64,000 nt of DNA from Coralliovum pocilloporae (GTDB lineage: Bacteria; Pseudomonadota; Alphaproteobacteria; Rhizobiales; Cohaesibacteraceae): positions 2,143,501 to 2,207,500 of the forward strand of contig NZ_CP132542.1 of the NCBI RefSeq assembly GCF_030845175.1, read 5' to 3'. Below are positions 16,499 to 26,817 of this stretch, piece by piece. Every line of letters starts with the position of its first letter. The first letter of the stretch is position 1. The position numbers and the translations under genes are program-made. Below the pieces are notes generated by a model. It saw only the letters and a program-made list of their open reading frames with translations, ran no database searches and was not told the DNA's origin.

Positions 16499-17896
16499 TT
16501 ATTTTGTCTGCTGCAGCTGTACAGAAAGCCAGTCGGCTATCGGGTCAGCAAATTTTCGGGGCAAATAGTGCCTGAAACGCATGATCAGCCGCTCATGTGA
16601 ACCAAAGAGCTGCTCAATGAGTCTGAGCAGTGGGGCACCCAGACCGAGACCGGTTCGCAGTTCAAAAGCCTCATAGAGGAAACGACGACGTGAATGTCCG
16701 AGTTGAACCAGGTCTTCGGCCAGTGTCTTTCGCATCTGGGTCGGGCCGCAGAAGGCCACAGTAGCATTTTTGAGCGTGTCCCCATGAGTTGACTGCAACA
16801 GGGATGAGGTCAGTCGAGGCTCTCTATCTGTATCAATTAGATGGAGGGTGACTTGAGGAAGCCGCTTTGCAGAATTCGTGAATTCGTCAAAGATCGTACG
16901 ATCTCTTGAACCGCGACCGCATATATAGAGGTGGATTTCTCTGTGAGTTTCTGGTGAAAGCGCCTGAAGCCATGCCAGATAAGGCGTAACACCTGCACCT
17001 GCACCAATCCATATCTGCAGGCCTTTGCTCCGTGGTGCAAGAAAGTGTCCGTATCCGCCATGGACAGTTGCGAATGATCCCACACGCAATTGGCTGGCTA
17101 ACCGCCCGGTATAATCTCCAAGCGATGCTATGCTGAACCGCAGGGTTCCATCTTGCTGCGGGCCGCTTGAAATGGTGAACGGATGAGTTTCGTTGAATCC
17201 CGGGATGTGGAACTTCAGAAAGGCAAACTGACCGGCTTTATGCCCAAGGTGTTTCCCACCAGGTTCAAGAATGATGTGATTGAGTGAGCTTGATCGCTCA
17301 ATGCTGGCCACCTTGTAAGACCCGCCTTTCATGAGAGACGCGCGGAACAGGCAGGCGATATAGCTTAATGATCCAAGAATGCAAAAGCCGAGAATGTAGA
17401 CACCAATCGGATCAGTCAGGTTAAACGGTTTTTCAATAAGGACGTAGTGGGTTGCACCGAGAATGAAGAATATCCCGATAAAACGATGAGACCAGCGCCA
17501 GATGCGATATGGAATAAGCGTTACAACGGATGCCGCTCCCAGGATGAGTAATCCGTAATAGGAAAATTCTCCCAGTTGTTCGGCCAGATCAGACAGGCTG
17601 TTTTCGTTCCCAACCTTGAATTCAGCATCAAGGGTGTCATGCAGCAGAACAGCCCCTATGGCCAGAACGGCGCTCCATTTATGGAGAATATAGATCCGGT
17701 CAAGACTGCCGAACACGGTTTCCAGCCAGCGCATTCGTGTGGCCTGCAGCTGGATAATGGCCATCAGAATAAGGGCGCTTGCTCCGAGGTATTGGCTGAA
17801 AAGTGCCCCGCCATCAAAACGGGGTGCGAGTTCGAAAAACCAGGGGAGAGGTATGACCAGTGCAGCTATGATAATCAGAATGCCTGTAATGCGCAT
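16499..17896 (-). CDS. Ferric-reductase-like transmembrane flavocytochrome
   Basis: 465-residue membrane oxidoreductase. The first 230 residues contain about six helices with His residues suited to haem binding (ILHKW, LLHDTLD, WRWSHRF, GATHYV), as in the ferric reductase/NOX family. The C-terminal half is a ferredoxin-NADP-reductase-like module: FAD loop HPFTISSG, NAD(P) loop GAGAGVTPYLAW and FCGPTQMRK near the end. It probably moves electrons from cytosolic NAD(P)H across the inner membrane; the acceptor is unknown. GGAG five bases before the ATG supports the start. It stands alone and is divergent from the DadA-like oxidase. Confidence 0.85.
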   Translation of the reverse strand: MRITGILIIIAALVIPLPWFFELAPRFDGGALFSQYLGASALILMAIIQLQATRMRWLETVFGSLDRIYILHKWSAVLAIGAVLLHDTLDAEFKVGNENSLSDLAEQLGEFSYYGLLILGAASVVTLIPYRIWRWSHRFIGIFFILGATHYVLIEKPFNLTDPIGVYILGFCILGSLSYIACLFRASLMKGGSYKVASIERSSSLNHIILEPGGKHLGHKAGQFAFLKFHIPGFNETHPFTISSGPQQDGTLRFSIASLGDYTGRLASQLRVGSFATVHGGYGHFLAPRSKGLQIWIGAGAGVTPYLAWLQALSPETHREIHLYICGRGSRDRTIFDEFTNSAKRLPQVTLHLIDTDREPRLTSSLLQSTHGDTLKNATVAFCGPTQMRKTLAEDLVQLGHSRRRFLYEAFELRTGLGLGAPLLRLIEQLFGSHERLIMRFRHYLPRKFADPIADWLSVQLQQTK

Positions 17897-18095
17897 GATG
17901 ACTCCGTCGATTGCCTGGTTTGTCGTTTTTGTTGTTGGATGTTTGGCAATTTATGGGGGAATCCTGCGACAGAACAGTTACAAGTTCTTAATCTGATGCA
18001 GAGTGGCGTCTGTCTCATGATAGTCAATCCGGTCCTTTGATCAGCGTGAGGCTCCAGATACGCAACTGAGCCGTTCATTTGTTCTGAGAGTAATG

Positions 18096-19436
18096 ATGTC
18101 CCAAAAGACAGTCGAATCCCGTGGAAACCTGCCTGACGAGGTCGATACCGTTATCATCGGCGGAGGGATTGCCGGTGTGTCAAGCGCGTTGTATCTGGCT
18201 CGAAAGGGGCTTCGGGTCCTGCTCTGTGAAAAGGGACGGATCGCCGGAGAGCAATCCTCTCGTAACTGGGGTTGGGTTCGGGTTCAGGGGCGTGACCCGC
18301 GTGAGGTGCCGATTGCAGTTCATGCCATGGGGCTATGGCAAGCGCTGGCCGATGAGCTGGGGGCGGAGACCCTCGGTTTTGTGAGAGGCGGCGTTGCTTA
18401 TATCACAGATGATCATTCTGCTTTGTCCGGCTACGAGCAATGGATCAAGCGCACTGCACCAGACCGGCCGGATGGCGGTGACAGCCGTCTTCTTGATGCA
18501 GCCGATGTCCGGGCCTTGTTGAAAACCAATGATGACAGATGGCAGGGCGGAATGATCACTCCGTCTGATGCCCGGGCTGAACCGTCTCTGGCAACCGCGG
18601 CCTTTGCCCGGGCTGCAGTTGCCAGCGGAGCGGTGATTGAAACCGGCTGTGCGGTCAGAGGACTTGAAACATCCGGCGGGCGTGTTTCTGGCGTGGTGAC
18701 CGAGAGGGGAGCGGTGAAAGCATCGTCTGTCATCCTTGCAGGTGGGGCCTGGTCGGGTCTGTTTTGCCGATCTCTGGGCCTGCGCCTGCCCCAGTTGAAG
18801 GTGCTTGCGACTGCGTGCAGGACGAAACCGGCTCCCCTGGTGACAGATACCAGCGTCTACGCGCCCGGTGCAGCCTTTCGTAGGCGGCAGGATGGCGGTT
18901 ACACACTGGCTGCAGGGAATTCGGAAGTTTTTCCGCTTGTTCCTGACGGGTTTCGCTTCCTCAGGGATTTCTGGCCTCTGGTGCGCTCGGAAGTGATGTT
19001 AGGCGCGATCAGGCCGCGTCTGAGCGGGCAGTTTTTCACGGAACTGAGCTATGAGCGTCGGTGGGCGATGGATGCCGCGAGCCCGTTCGAACGCTGTCGG
19101 GTTCTGGATCCGAAACCTGAAATGCAACATGTGCAGCGCGCGCTGAAAACAGCGAGCGGGTTTTCATCGGCCTTTGGTCAGCTTGAGCTTGCAGAGGCCT
19201 GGGCCGGAATGATTGATGTACTGCCCGACGTGCTGCCGGTCATTGGTCCGGTGGATGAGATTCCCGGTTTCCATCTGGCAACCGGTTTCTCGGGTCATGG
19301 CTTTGGCCTCGGGCCAGCAGTCGGGCATGTTATGGCCGATGTAATCACCGGGAATAAGCCTGCCGTCAGCCTTGATGCTTTCCGTTTTTCCCGCTTTTCA
19401 GATGGCACCGACCTTCAGGCCCACGTTCATCTATAA
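18096..19436 (+). CDS. FAD-dependent oxidoreductase, DAO/DadA family
   Basis: 446-residue flavoprotein of the glycine/D-amino-acid oxidase fold. The dinucleotide-binding loop is VIIGGGIAGVSSALYLARKG, with the acidic end of strand 2 in CEKG, then SSRNWGWVR and a C-terminal segment GFSGHGFGLGPAVG that contacts FAD. The substrate is likely an amine or amino acid but cannot be named. Two consecutive ATGs exist at 18093 and 18096; GAGAG is five bases before the second. Its last six bases overlap the convergent phosphoesterase gene. Confidence 0.85.
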   Translation: MSQKTVESRGNLPDEVDTVIIGGGIAGVSSALYLARKGLRVLLCEKGRIAGEQSSRNWGWVRVQGRDPREVPIAVHAMGLWQALADELGAETLGFVRGGVAYITDDHSALSGYEQWIKRTAPDRPDGGDSRLLDAADVRALLKTNDDRWQGGMITPSDARAEPSLATAAFARAAVASGAVIETGCAVRGLETSGGRVSGVVTERGAVKASSVILAGGAWSGLFCRSLGLRLPQLKVLATACRTKPAPLVTDTSVYAPGAAFRRRQDGGYTLAAGNSEVFPLVPDGFRFLRDFWPLVRSEVMLGAIRPRLSGQFFTELSYERRWAMDAASPFERCRVLDPKPEMQHVQRALKTASGFSSAFGQLELAEAWAGMIDVLPDVLPVIGPVDEIPGFHLATGFSGHGFGLGPAVGHVMADVITGNKPAVSLDAFRFSRFSDGTDLQAHVHL

Positions 19437-20210
19437 CTGCTCGTAATGGACGATTGTTCCGGTGGTGGAGGCCAGGATCAGCCCGACAACTGGTGGCTCA
19501 TCTGTGGGCTGGAAGGATGACAGATCCGTGTCCTTCCATGAAAGAGGGCCCTGGAACAGGGTGGAGCCGAGGCCTGAATAGGCAATCCCGTTGATGGTAC
19601 CGCCGACTGTCCGGTGACTGTGGCCGAAAAACAGATGCCGAACACAGGAAAAGGTGTTCAGAAGACCAAGAAAGGCTTCGCCATTATCGAGCCGGATCGT
19701 GTCCATCACCTTGAGGCCCAGATCAAGCGGAGGATGATGGAGGAAAATCAAGGCCTTTTCTCCAGCCGCCTCAGCCTCTTCCAGTTCAGCCTTAAGCCAG
19801 GCCAGGCGCTCCTCGCAAAGATGACCATAGGGCTTGTGCTCCACAAGCGTATCAAGGCCAATGAGGCGCAAGCCGTCTCTTGAGCGGGACCATTGAACGA
19901 AACCGTCCATATCCGTTTCAGCCAGCTCCGGCTCTGTCAGAAGCGTGCTGCGAAGGTCATGGTTCCCCGGCAAGAGAAGATGGGGCATGGGAAGAGGGGA
20001 CAGGATTCTCTGCAGAAGATGATAACTCTCCGGTGCTCCGTGATTGGCGAGGTCCCCCGTCAGCACGCAGAGGTCGGCGTCCCCATAGGAGCTGACCACG
20101 TGAGCGACGGCCTTTTCCAGACAGGCAGCAGGGTCGCGATCATAGAGAGTCTCGCCTTCAGGCAGCAGGTGAGGGTCGCTTAACCAGACGATCTTGAGCC
20201 CGTCGCTCAC
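19431..20210 (-). CDS. Class III-type metallophosphoesterase (CpdA-like)
   Basis: 259-residue calcineurin-like phosphoesterase. All metal motifs are visible in order: SDPHL (D-x-H), LTGDLANHG (GD), PGNHD, HHPPLD and FGHSHRT. This arrangement is that of class III cyclic nucleotide phosphodiesterases (CpdA/Rv0805), though phospholipid or other phosphodiester substrates are possible. The start codon is GTG at 20210 and overlaps the stop of the upstream cbpA-like gene by four bases (GTGA), showing translational coupling. Its 3' end overlaps the convergent oxidase gene by six bases. Confidence 0.87.
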   Translation of the reverse strand: MSDGLKIVWLSDPHLLPEGETLYDRDPAACLEKAVAHVVSSYGDADLCVLTGDLANHGAPESYHLLQRILSPLPMPHLLLPGNHDLRSTLLTEPELAETDMDGFVQWSRSRDGLRLIGLDTLVEHKPYGHLCEERLAWLKAELEEAEAAGEKALIFLHHPPLDLGLKVMDTIRLDNGEAFLGLLNTFSCVRHLFFGHSHRTVGGTINGIAYSGLGSTLFQGPLSWKDTDLSSFQPTDEPPVVGLILASTTGTIVHYEQL

Positions 20211-21190
20211 CCGTCAAACTCCGGCCCGCGCACCGGATAGGGCTTAATGTCCTGCCAGTCACGCATCATGGCTTCCAGTGCACTGTCATTGGTGTCAGGC
20301 AGCACAATGCGAAGGGAAACAAGCAGGTCACCGCGACCTCCGGATTTGCCTGGCAATCCCTTGCCGCGCAGGCGCATCACCTTGCCGCGATTGGCACCAG
20401 CCGGAATGGTCAGCGATACAGCACCTTCAAGTGTCGGAACCCGTATCTTCGCACCCAGAACCGCTTCATACAGCGTTAGCGGCAGCTCTATGCGAAGGTC
20501 GTCACCCGATGGTTTGAAAACCGGGTGGCTGGCAAACTCCACCGTGATCATGGCGTCCCCTGATGGCCCGCCAGCCGGTGATGGCTGGCCTTGCCCTTTC
20601 AGGCGGATCTGCTGGCCGGGCTGCACGCCATCCGGCAGGGCAACATTCAGTGATCGACCACCGGGAAGGCTGACACGGACCTTCTCGCCTTTGACCAGAT
20701 CCTCAAGAGCCACTTTAAGGGTGACGGCAACATCATCACCTTTGGCAGCACGCTGTCTGCTCTGTCGTCCACCACCAAAGCCGCCTCCCGGTCCGCCCCC
20801 ATGTCCGCCGCGCTGGCCGCCGCCCATGGAGCCGAAAATCTCGGACAGAATGTCTTCAGGATTGAAACCGGCACCACCTGCCTGACCACTACCCGGATGT
20901 CCGCGCCCGCCGCGCTGACGGAAGCCGCCGAACGGCCCGCCTGCGCCCTGGAACCCCTGGAATTTCTGTTTCCCATCCGCGTCGATTTCGCCCCGGTCAA
21001 ACTGGCCGCGCTTGTCCTTATCGCCCAGGATTTCGTAAGCCGTGTTGACTTCGGCAAACTTGGCCTGTGCCTTCGGGTCATCCTTGTTCTGATCAGGATG
21101 ATAGCGTTTGGCCTGCTGCCGGAAAGCTTTCTTGATGGCGGCATCATCCGCATTTCGCGGCACGCCGAGAATGTCATAAGGGTCGCGCAT
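20207..21190 (-). CDS. CbpA-type DnaJ co-chaperone
   Basis: 327-residue J-domain protein for Hsp70 (DnaK). J domain at residues 1-70 with the HPD tripeptide in KRYHPDQNK, a long Gly/Phe/Arg-rich linker (about 80-150), then the DnaJ C-terminal peptide-binding domain (about 155-320). It lacks the four-repeat Cys zinc finger of DnaJ, which defines the CbpA/DnaJ2 group. It is cotranscribed with the phosphoesterase. In many alphaproteobacteria the equivalent gene lies beside fabI and pdxH; here it is 20 kb from fabI. Confidence 0.92.
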   Translation of the reverse strand: MRDPYDILGVPRNADDAAIKKAFRQQAKRYHPDQNKDDPKAQAKFAEVNTAYEILGDKDKRGQFDRGEIDADGKQKFQGFQGAGGPFGGFRQRGGRGHPGSGQAGGAGFNPEDILSEIFGSMGGGQRGGHGGGPGGGFGGGRQSRQRAAKGDDVAVTLKVALEDLVKGEKVRVSLPGGRSLNVALPDGVQPGQQIRLKGQGQPSPAGGPSGDAMITVEFASHPVFKPSGDDLRIELPLTLYEAVLGAKIRVPTLEGAVSLTIPAGANRGKVMRLRGKGLPGKSGGRGDLLVSLRIVLPDTNDSALEAMMRDWQDIKPYPVRGPEFDG

Positions 21191-21514
21191 GAACGTCCAG
21201 AATTGTGTCAGCCTGGGAGAAGTCCCATCAGCGGTCTATAGACTGACCGCAAACAAATCAACTTCACCTCCCTTATATGGGAATTTGCAGATAAAGGCCA
21301 AGCCATAGATAAGCCGTAGACAAGGTAGGTGGTTGCTATCCGGAATTCGTCATCATGTCGAATTCGCGATGATATACTTTGTTGAAATGAAGAGATAAAC
21401 GACGTTGTTTGTAAATTCACGACAAAATTCAATATTCACGTAATTTTACTTTATTTCATCTGAGGGTGTGGGTCACACTTCTGTCTATCGTCCCAACGCG
21501 GCGGAGGATTGGCC
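21191..21514. promoter_or_regulatory. AT-rich divergent intergenic region with imperfect palindrome
   Basis: 324 bases between the cbpA-like gene and a DMT transporter gene, without a credible gene and clearly richer in A/T than the flanks. An interrupted palindrome lies at 21352-21373: ATCAT-GT-CGAATTCG-CG-ATGAT, 9 of 11 base pairs matching. A candidate operator for either gene; no regulator is known. Confidence 0.4.
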
Positions 21515-22492
21515 ATGTCCGAGACAGCAAAGGCAGCGCAAGGTGATGCACCGGTCGCCGGTATTCTGTGCCTTGTGGTCGGCGTCTTCATTTTCATGCT
21601 GCAGGATGTGGTCATCCGGCAGTTGTCGTCAGACTTTTCCGCCTATCAGATCGTTTTCGTTCGCGGCATTGTCGGCATTGTCGTGTTATCCGTCATTCTC
21701 TATGCGGATGGGGAAGAGGGACTGATCTATACAGATCGACCTATCCTGCTGATTGTGCGCGGCTTTCTGGGCCTGATGTCTTATTCGCTCTACTATCTGG
21801 CGCTGTCTTCGCTACCACTGGCCACCACGGTGACCCTCTTCTATGCGAGCCCGCTATTCGTGACGGCACTATCGGTCGTATTTCTGGGAGAACGGGTTGA
21901 TATAAAGCGCTGGCTGGGTGTTCTGGTTGGATTTGGCGGTGTGGTTGTGGTCACCAATCCGGGTGCCGGTCTGGTGGAGCCGGCAGCGCTTCTGGCGATT
22001 GCGTCTGCGGTGACCTATTCCCTGATGGTTCTGCTGACGCGCAAGCTCTCAAAGAATGCGTCAGGCGCGACCATGTCATTCTACTCAATGCTGACCTTCA
22101 TCGTGGCATCAGGTCTGTTTGGGGTCGGGGCAGGGGACGGTTATCTGGATGTCTACGAGAATGACAGCCTGCAGTTTCTGTTGCGCGCATGGGGCTGGAT
22201 GCCAATGCGGGAATTCCTGCTGATGGCATTCACCGGCCTCACCGCAGGGATAGGCTTTTATCTGCTGTCGCAAGCCTATCGCCTTGGGGAAGCAAGTGCC
22301 GTGGCGCCGTTTGAATACTCTTCTCTGCCCTGGGCTATTCTGTGGGGTTATGTGTTCTGGAACGAGATCCCGTCCGCAAACACACTGGTTGGTGTGGTGC
22401 TGATTGTCGGTGCCGGTCTCTATATCCTGCACAGGGAAGCGCAGGACGGCCGCAAACTCAATTTCGGGCGGCCTATCAGACCAAAGATATAG
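21515..22492 (+). CDS. DMT-superfamily (EamA) transporter
   Basis: 325-residue inner-membrane protein with ten predicted helices arranged as two EamA repeats (first about residues 13-145, second about 155-300). Typical features are RGIVGIVVLS in the first repeat and the SLPLATTVTLFYASPLFV segment. Such proteins export amino acids or metabolites or take up unknown solutes; the substrate is not inferable. ATG at 21515 has GGAGG seven bases upstream; a TTG six bases before it is not preferred. A second EamA transporter lies at 35284. Confidence 0.87.
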   Translation: MSETAKAAQGDAPVAGILCLVVGVFIFMLQDVVIRQLSSDFSAYQIVFVRGIVGIVVLSVILYADGEEGLIYTDRPILLIVRGFLGLMSYSLYYLALSSLPLATTVTLFYASPLFVTALSVVFLGERVDIKRWLGVLVGFGGVVVVTNPGAGLVEPAALLAIASAVTYSLMVLLTRKLSKNASGATMSFYSMLTFIVASGLFGVGAGDGYLDVYENDSLQFLLRAWGWMPMREFLLMAFTGLTAGIGFYLLSQAYRLGEASAVAPFEYSSLPWAILWGYVFWNEIPSANTLVGVVLIVGAGLYILHREAQDGRKLNFGRPIRPKI

Positions 22493-22631
22493 GCAGACCG
22501 GTCAATTTCCACATGTTCGGGGTTGACCGGCATGTCATTGTTCCGTCACATGGTTTTCTGTCCTGATGTGCGGGCTTGTCTGAGAGATGACCGCGCTCAG
22601 AGAGCTTGGGGTGTGTTTCGGAGCTTGATCC

Positions 22632-23558
22632 ATGTCGACCTTATATCTTCACAATTCGATTTTTCTGGATCATGAGGTGCCGGAAGGGCATCCGGAGCGA
22701 CCGGATCGTATACGGGCTATTGACCATGCCCTCGAGAATGAGAACTTCACCTTTCTGAGCCGGGAATATACCGAGCCGGGTCAGGATGAGGATATCCTGC
22801 GGGCTCATCCTGAAGAGCATCTTGCACTGGTGCGCCGGGCTGCGCCAAACGAGGGTAGAGCGCATATTGATGCGGATACATCCATGTCACCGGGTACCTT
22901 GAGTGCGGCACTGCATGCGGTTGGCGGTGCGACCACTGCCATTGACGAGGTGATGACGGGCAAGGTCAACAACGCCTTTGTTGCGGCCCGCCCACCGGGC
23001 CATCATGCAGAGCGGACCCGTGTTATGGGCTTCTGCTTTTTCAACAATGCGGCAATTGCCGCCCGTCGGGCCCAGGCGGTCTACGGGGCGGAGCGGGTTG
23101 CTGTCATCGATTTCGACGTGCATCACGGTAATGGCACTCAGGATATCTTCTGGGATGACCCGAGTGTCATGTATTGCTCGACCCATGAAATGCCGCTGTT
23201 CCCCGGGACCGGTGCAAAAGATGAAGTGGGCGCAGGCAATATTGTCAATGCTCCGCTTGGCCCTGGTACGGGGAGTGACGGGTTCCGCGAAGCTGTCCAG
23301 AGCCGTATTCTGCCCGCGCTGGATAATTTTGCACCGGACCTCGTGATCATTTCAGCCGGGTTTGATGCGCATCATCGTGATCCTCTGGCGACCATGCAGC
23401 TTGTTGAAGAGGATTATTCCTGGGCTACGGCCAAGCTGATGGACGTGGCCAACAAGCATTGTGATAACCGGGTGGTTTCCCTGCTGGAAGGCGGGTATGA
23501 CCTTGTCGGCCTCAGCCGGTCCGTTGCTGTGCACGTGGCCAGACTGATGTCCGGCTAG
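22632..23558 (+). CDS. Histone-deacetylase-family protein (class II HDAC-like)
   Basis: 308-residue zinc-dependent deacetylase of the acetoin utilisation/polyamine amidohydrolase/HDAC superfamily. Active-site elements are intact: RPPGHHAE (tandem His), GFCFFNNAAIAA, metal ligands in DFDVHHGNGTQ, and SAGFDAHHRDP. In bacteria these act on acetylated small molecules or proteins in the cytosol. GGAG lies eight bases before the ATG. It is directly upstream of dxs, a linkage seen in many alphaproteobacteria, and may share its transcript. Confidence 0.92.
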   Translation: MSTLYLHNSIFLDHEVPEGHPERPDRIRAIDHALENENFTFLSREYTEPGQDEDILRAHPEEHLALVRRAAPNEGRAHIDADTSMSPGTLSAALHAVGGATTAIDEVMTGKVNNAFVAARPPGHHAERTRVMGFCFFNNAAIAARRAQAVYGAERVAVIDFDVHHGNGTQDIFWDDPSVMYCSTHEMPLFPGTGAKDEVGAGNIVNAPLGPGTGSDGFREAVQSRILPALDNFAPDLVIISAGFDAHHRDPLATMQLVEEDYSWATAKLMDVANKHCDNRVVSLLEGGYDLVGLSRSVAVHVARLMSG

Positions 23559-23748
23559 GGTCAATCCTGCTTCCTGTACACGGTAATGTGGGGCAATTTA
23601 CCGCCTTTGGGGCCGGTTGATTGCATTGCGCAGGCTGTTGTTCTGGTGTAGGCCTATCAGGCTGACACAGGGAATGCCTTTCAAGTGCCTGATTGATCTG
23701 GAATCCGCGCTTGAACCTATAAGGAATAAGAAACGCGAGACCGGATAT

Positions 23749-25674
23749 ATGGGATCGACTACGCCTCTTCTTGACCGGGTCAAAACGCCGGACGATTTGC
23801 GCCAGCTTGAGCCGGAAGACCTGCATCAACTGGCCGATGAACTGCGTCGTGACATGATCGATATCGTGTCCGTCACTGGCGGTCATCTTGGAGCGGGGCT
23901 TGGTGTGGTCGAGCTGACCGTTGCGTTGCATTATGTGTTTGAGACACCGCGCGACCGGGTGATCTGGGATGTGGGCCACCAGTGCTATCCACACAAGATT
24001 CTCACCGGGCGCAGGGATCGCATGCGCACTCTCCGTCAGGGTGGCGGACTGTCAGGGTTCACCAAGCGTTCCGAGAGCGAATATGATCCGTTCGGTGCGG
24101 CGCATTCCTCCACATCCATTTCTGCCGGGCTTGGCATGGCAGCGGCGCGGGATCTGTCCGACCGCGATAATCATGTTATCAGCGTGATCGGCGACGGTTC
24201 CATGTCGGCCGGTATGGCTTATGAAGCCATGAACAATGCCGGGGCGCTGCATTCCCGCCAGATCGTCATTCTGAACGATAACGACATGTCCATTGCGCCT
24301 CCGGTTGGTGCAATGAGTGCCTATCTGGCGCGCCTCATTTCCGGCAAAACATTCATCGGTCTCCGGGAGACCGGCAAGCAGCTTGCAGCCCGGTTGCCCA
24401 AATTCTGGCATGACAAGGCTGCAAAGGCAGAAGAGTTCGCCCGGAGCTTCGTGACCGGCGGCACCCTGTTCGAGGAGCTGGGTTTCTATTATGTGGGCCC
24501 GATCGACGGTCATAATCTCGATCATCTTCTGCCGGTTCTGCAGAACGTCAAGGAAACGGCACAAGGTCCTGTGCTGATCCATGTGGTGACCCAGAAGGGC
24601 AAGGGCTATGGTCCTGCCGAACAGTCTCCGGACAAGTATCACGGCGTCTCGAAGTTCGATGTGGTGACCGGCACCCAGGAAAAGCCAAAACCCAACGCAC
24701 CGAGCTATACGTCCGTTTTCGGCAAAGCCCTGGTGCGGGAAGCTGAAGAAGATCAACGGATCGTCGGAATTACAGCAGCCATGCCGTCTGGAACGGGCAT
24801 TGACACATTTGGTGCAAGTTTCCCGGAACGCACGTTTGATGTTGGTATCGCTGAACAACACGCGGTGACATTCGCAGCGGGCATGGCAACCGAAGGCTAC
24901 AAGCCTTTTGTGGCGATCTATTCCACCTTCCTGCAGCGGGCCTATGATCAGGTCGTCCATGATGTGGCGATCCAGAATCTTGCCGTCCGCTTCCCGATTG
25001 ATCGTGCCGGACTGGTTGGCGCAGATGGGGCAACCCATGCGGGCTCGTTTGATGTGGCCTATCTGGGCTGTCTGCCAAACTTCACGATCATGGCAGCCTC
25101 CGATGAGGCAGAGCTGGTGCATATGGTTGCAACTGCTGCGGCCCATGACACGGGCCCCATTGCTTTCCGTTATCCGCGCGGTGAAGGGGTTGGCGTTGAT
25201 CTGCCTGAGAAAGGCGTGCCGCTTGAAGTCGGCAAGGGCCGGATTGTCAGGCAGGGCAGTACCATTGCCATTCTGTCCTTCGGGGCTCGCCTGAGTGAAG
25301 CGCTCAAGGCTGCGGAGAAACTGGAAGGTCATGGCCTGTCTGCGACTGTGGCTGATGCCCGCTTCGCCAAGCCTCTTGATGAAGATCTGGTTCGGGAGCT
25401 GGCTCAGAATCATGATGTTCTGATCACGCTCGAAGAGGGATCAATCGGTGGATTTGGCAGTTTCGTTCTGCACTTCCTCGCCGAAGAAGGTCTGCTGGAC
25501 AATGGCCTCCGGGTGCGGTCTATGGTGCTGCCTGATATCTATCAGGACCAGGACAAGCCGGACGCCATGTATCAACAGGCTGGCCTTGATGCAGATACCA
25601 TTGTTGCCAAGGCCTTCTCAGTTCTTGGGCGTGATAGCGATGACAGCTGTGAAGAGCCTCTGTCACGGGCCTGA
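23749..25674 (+). CDS. dxs: 1-deoxy-D-xylulose-5-phosphate synthase
   Basis: Thiamine-diphosphate enzyme that condenses pyruvate and glyceraldehyde 3-phosphate, the first step of the MEP isoprenoid pathway and a source for thiamine and pyridoxal. 641 residues from the chosen start. Visible: [15 protein letters not shown], the TPP motif [18 protein letters not shown], the PP domain, and the pyrimidine-binding domain with [17 protein letters not shown]. The ATG at 23749 begins the conserved N-terminus; an upstream in-frame extension of 44 codons has no family support. No strong ribosome site is visible. The stop is two bases from the convergent acyltransferase end. Confidence 0.96.
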   Translation: MGSTTPLLDRVKTPDDLRQLEPEDLHQLADELRRDMIDIVSVTGGHLGAGLGVVELTVALHYVFETPRDRVIWDVGHQCYPHKILTGRRDRMRTLRQGGGLSGFTKRSESEYDPFGAAHSSTSISAGLGMAAARDLSDRDNHVISVIGDGSMSAGMAYEAMNNAGALHSRQIVILNDNDMSIAPPVGAMSAYLARLISGKTFIGLRETGKQLAARLPKFWHDKAAKAEEFARSFVTGGTLFEELGFYYVGPIDGHNLDHLLPVLQNVKETAQGPVLIHVVTQKGKGYGPAEQSPDKYHGVSKFDVVTGTQEKPKPNAPSYTSVFGKALVREAEEDQRIVGITAAMPSGTGIDTFGASFPERTFDVGIAEQHAVTFAAGMATEGYKPFVAIYSTFLQRAYDQVVHDVAIQNLAVRFPIDRAGLVGADGATHAGSFDVAYLGCLPNFTIMAASDEAELVHMVATAAAHDTGPIAFRYPRGEGVGVDLPEKGVPLEVGKGRIVRQGSTIAILSFGARLSEALKAAEKLEGHGLSATVADARFAKPLDEDLVRELAQNHDVLITLEEGSIGGFGSFVLHFLAEEGLLDNGLRVRSMVLPDIYQDQDKPDAMYQQAGLDADTIVAKAFSVLGRDSDDSCEEPLSRA

Positions 25675-25676
25675 CT

Positions 25677-26573
25677 CTAGAGTACCGCGGTCCAGCGCTT
25701 GTGAGCCCACATCCACTGTTCGGGCTTTTCCTTTAGCCAGGTTTCAATCTGCGACTGGATAGCCTGTGTGGTGGCGTGAATATCTGCGTCAAGATTACCG
25801 GTCTGGCTGACCGGAAGTTCGACAAGGTCAAGCTCAAACCGCACATTGGGCAATCGATTGACCCGGGTCAGAAGAACGGACCTTCCATAGCGGCAGGCCA
25901 GCATGGCAGGAAAAGGGTTCGTTGCCGCAGGCTGACCAAAGAAATCAATTTCCACACCCGTTGCTTCCCGCAAATCAGTCAGCATGCCGATATAGCCACC
26001 CGTTTTGGCGATCTTGATCAGCTCTTTCAGGGCATGCCTGTCTTTACGGAACAGACCCGTTGGATAATAGGGCGCTCTTGTACTGGCGATATAGGCCTCG
26101 ACATACGGGTTTTTGACCTTCTGATAGATCCCGGCGATCGGCATGTCGTGTTGGATAGCAACGGATGCCAGAACTTCCCAGTTTCCATGATGAAAAGACA
26201 GAAAAAGCCCGCCGTCATTCTGTTGTCTGACCTGGTCAAGCAGCTCAGGATTGTTGACGGTTACACGGCCGGGGTCGCTCAGAAGACGGTCAATCTGCAG
26301 GCTTTCGGCAAAGGTTTGACCAAGATTATGCCAGCTCGCCCGGGCAACGCGCTCTCGTTCTTCCGGGCTGGATTGCGGGAAGGCTGTTGCCAGATGCTGA
26401 AGGGCGCGGGCATGACGCGCGGTAAGTGGCGCGATTTTCTGCCAGACCCAGCCCATCAGAGCTGACCCTGTTTCAAGCGGCATCAGCCGCAGCAGAAAGA
26501 TCACAAACCGCAAGCCTGCATATTCAAGTCTGAAGGTCAGACCTCGAAGGCGTTTGTTCTTGGTTTTGGCCAA
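25677..26573 (-). CDS. Lysophospholipid/lipid A acyltransferase, LpxL/HtrB family
   Basis: 298-residue inner-membrane acyltransferase that transfers acyl chains to lipid A or a related lipid from the cytosolic face. The catalytic H-x4-E motif is in FHHGNWEVL (His about 128, Glu about 133), and an N-terminal hydrophobic helix lies about residues 18-35. The only start in frame is TTG at 26573. The C-terminus (EQWMWAHKRW) is typical of the family. It is convergent with dxs with two bases between. A dispersed repeat copy lies just upstream. Confidence 0.88.
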   Translation of the reverse strand: MAKTKNKRLRGLTFRLEYAGLRFVIFLLRLMPLETGSALMGWVWQKIAPLTARHARALQHLATAFPQSSPEERERVARASWHNLGQTFAESLQIDRLLSDPGRVTVNNPELLDQVRQQNDGGLFLSFHHGNWEVLASVAIQHDMPIAGIYQKVKNPYVEAYIASTRAPYYPTGLFRKDRHALKELIKIAKTGGYIGMLTDLREATGVEIDFFGQPAATNPFPAMLACRYGRSVLLTRVNRLPNVRFELDLVELPVSQTGNLDADIHATTQAIQSQIETWLKEKPEQWMWAHKRWTAVL

Positions 26574-26600
26574 TGGTCAGGCTTTCTGTGTCGCACATCC

Positions 26601-26705
26601 GTTAAAGCACCAGACCTATAACCTGAATCGGCGGCGGTGCTTTAAGAGTTTGTTTCTGAGCGAGCTTTTATCTGAAAAGTCTATCAACTTTTCAGAAGCA
26701 CGCTG
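26601..26705 (-). repeat. Dispersed two-hairpin repeat, copy A (reverse orientation)
   Basis: Copy of a repeat family also found at 28319, 33768 and 44026. Read on the minus strand it begins AGCGTGCTTC, then a perfect hairpin with arms TCTGAAAAGT / ACTTTTCAGA and a 6-base loop (26671-26696), an A-rich spacer, then two inverted CTTAAAGCACC / GGTGCTTTAA arms about 30 bases apart. Full length. Frames through it give short chance peptides containing SEKSINFSEARCR. Confidence 0.85.
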
Positions 26706-26817
26706 TAGGGGCCTGCCCCTGGTTATCCGGGCCGGAGACAGGCTCAGCGCGCGCCATCTGTGCCAAAGCTGAAAAGCGAGGTCAAGGACGATGATACAGA
26801 ATTTATGGGTTTGAACT

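Noticed and set aside
17898-17996. 32-codon hydrophobic frame (FVVFVVGCLAIYGG) upstream of the flavocytochrome
   Set aside because: Overlaps the reductase start on the other strand, has no ribosome site, and the hydrophobicity can arise by chance from T-rich DNA.
23581-23603. Inverted repeat CGGTAA-N11-TTACCG between the HDAC-like gene and dxs
   Set aside because: Only six-base arms with a long loop and no T-run; not distinguishable from chance.
24052-25413. 453-codon open frame antisense to dxs
   Set aside because: Lies wholly opposite a well-conserved gene; its composition is the expected mirror of GC-rich codons and no family is recognised.
26554-26772. 72-codon frame across repeat copy A
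   Set aside because: Most of it is repeat sequence; the same peptide is read from copy D, showing DNA repeat rather than protein conservation.
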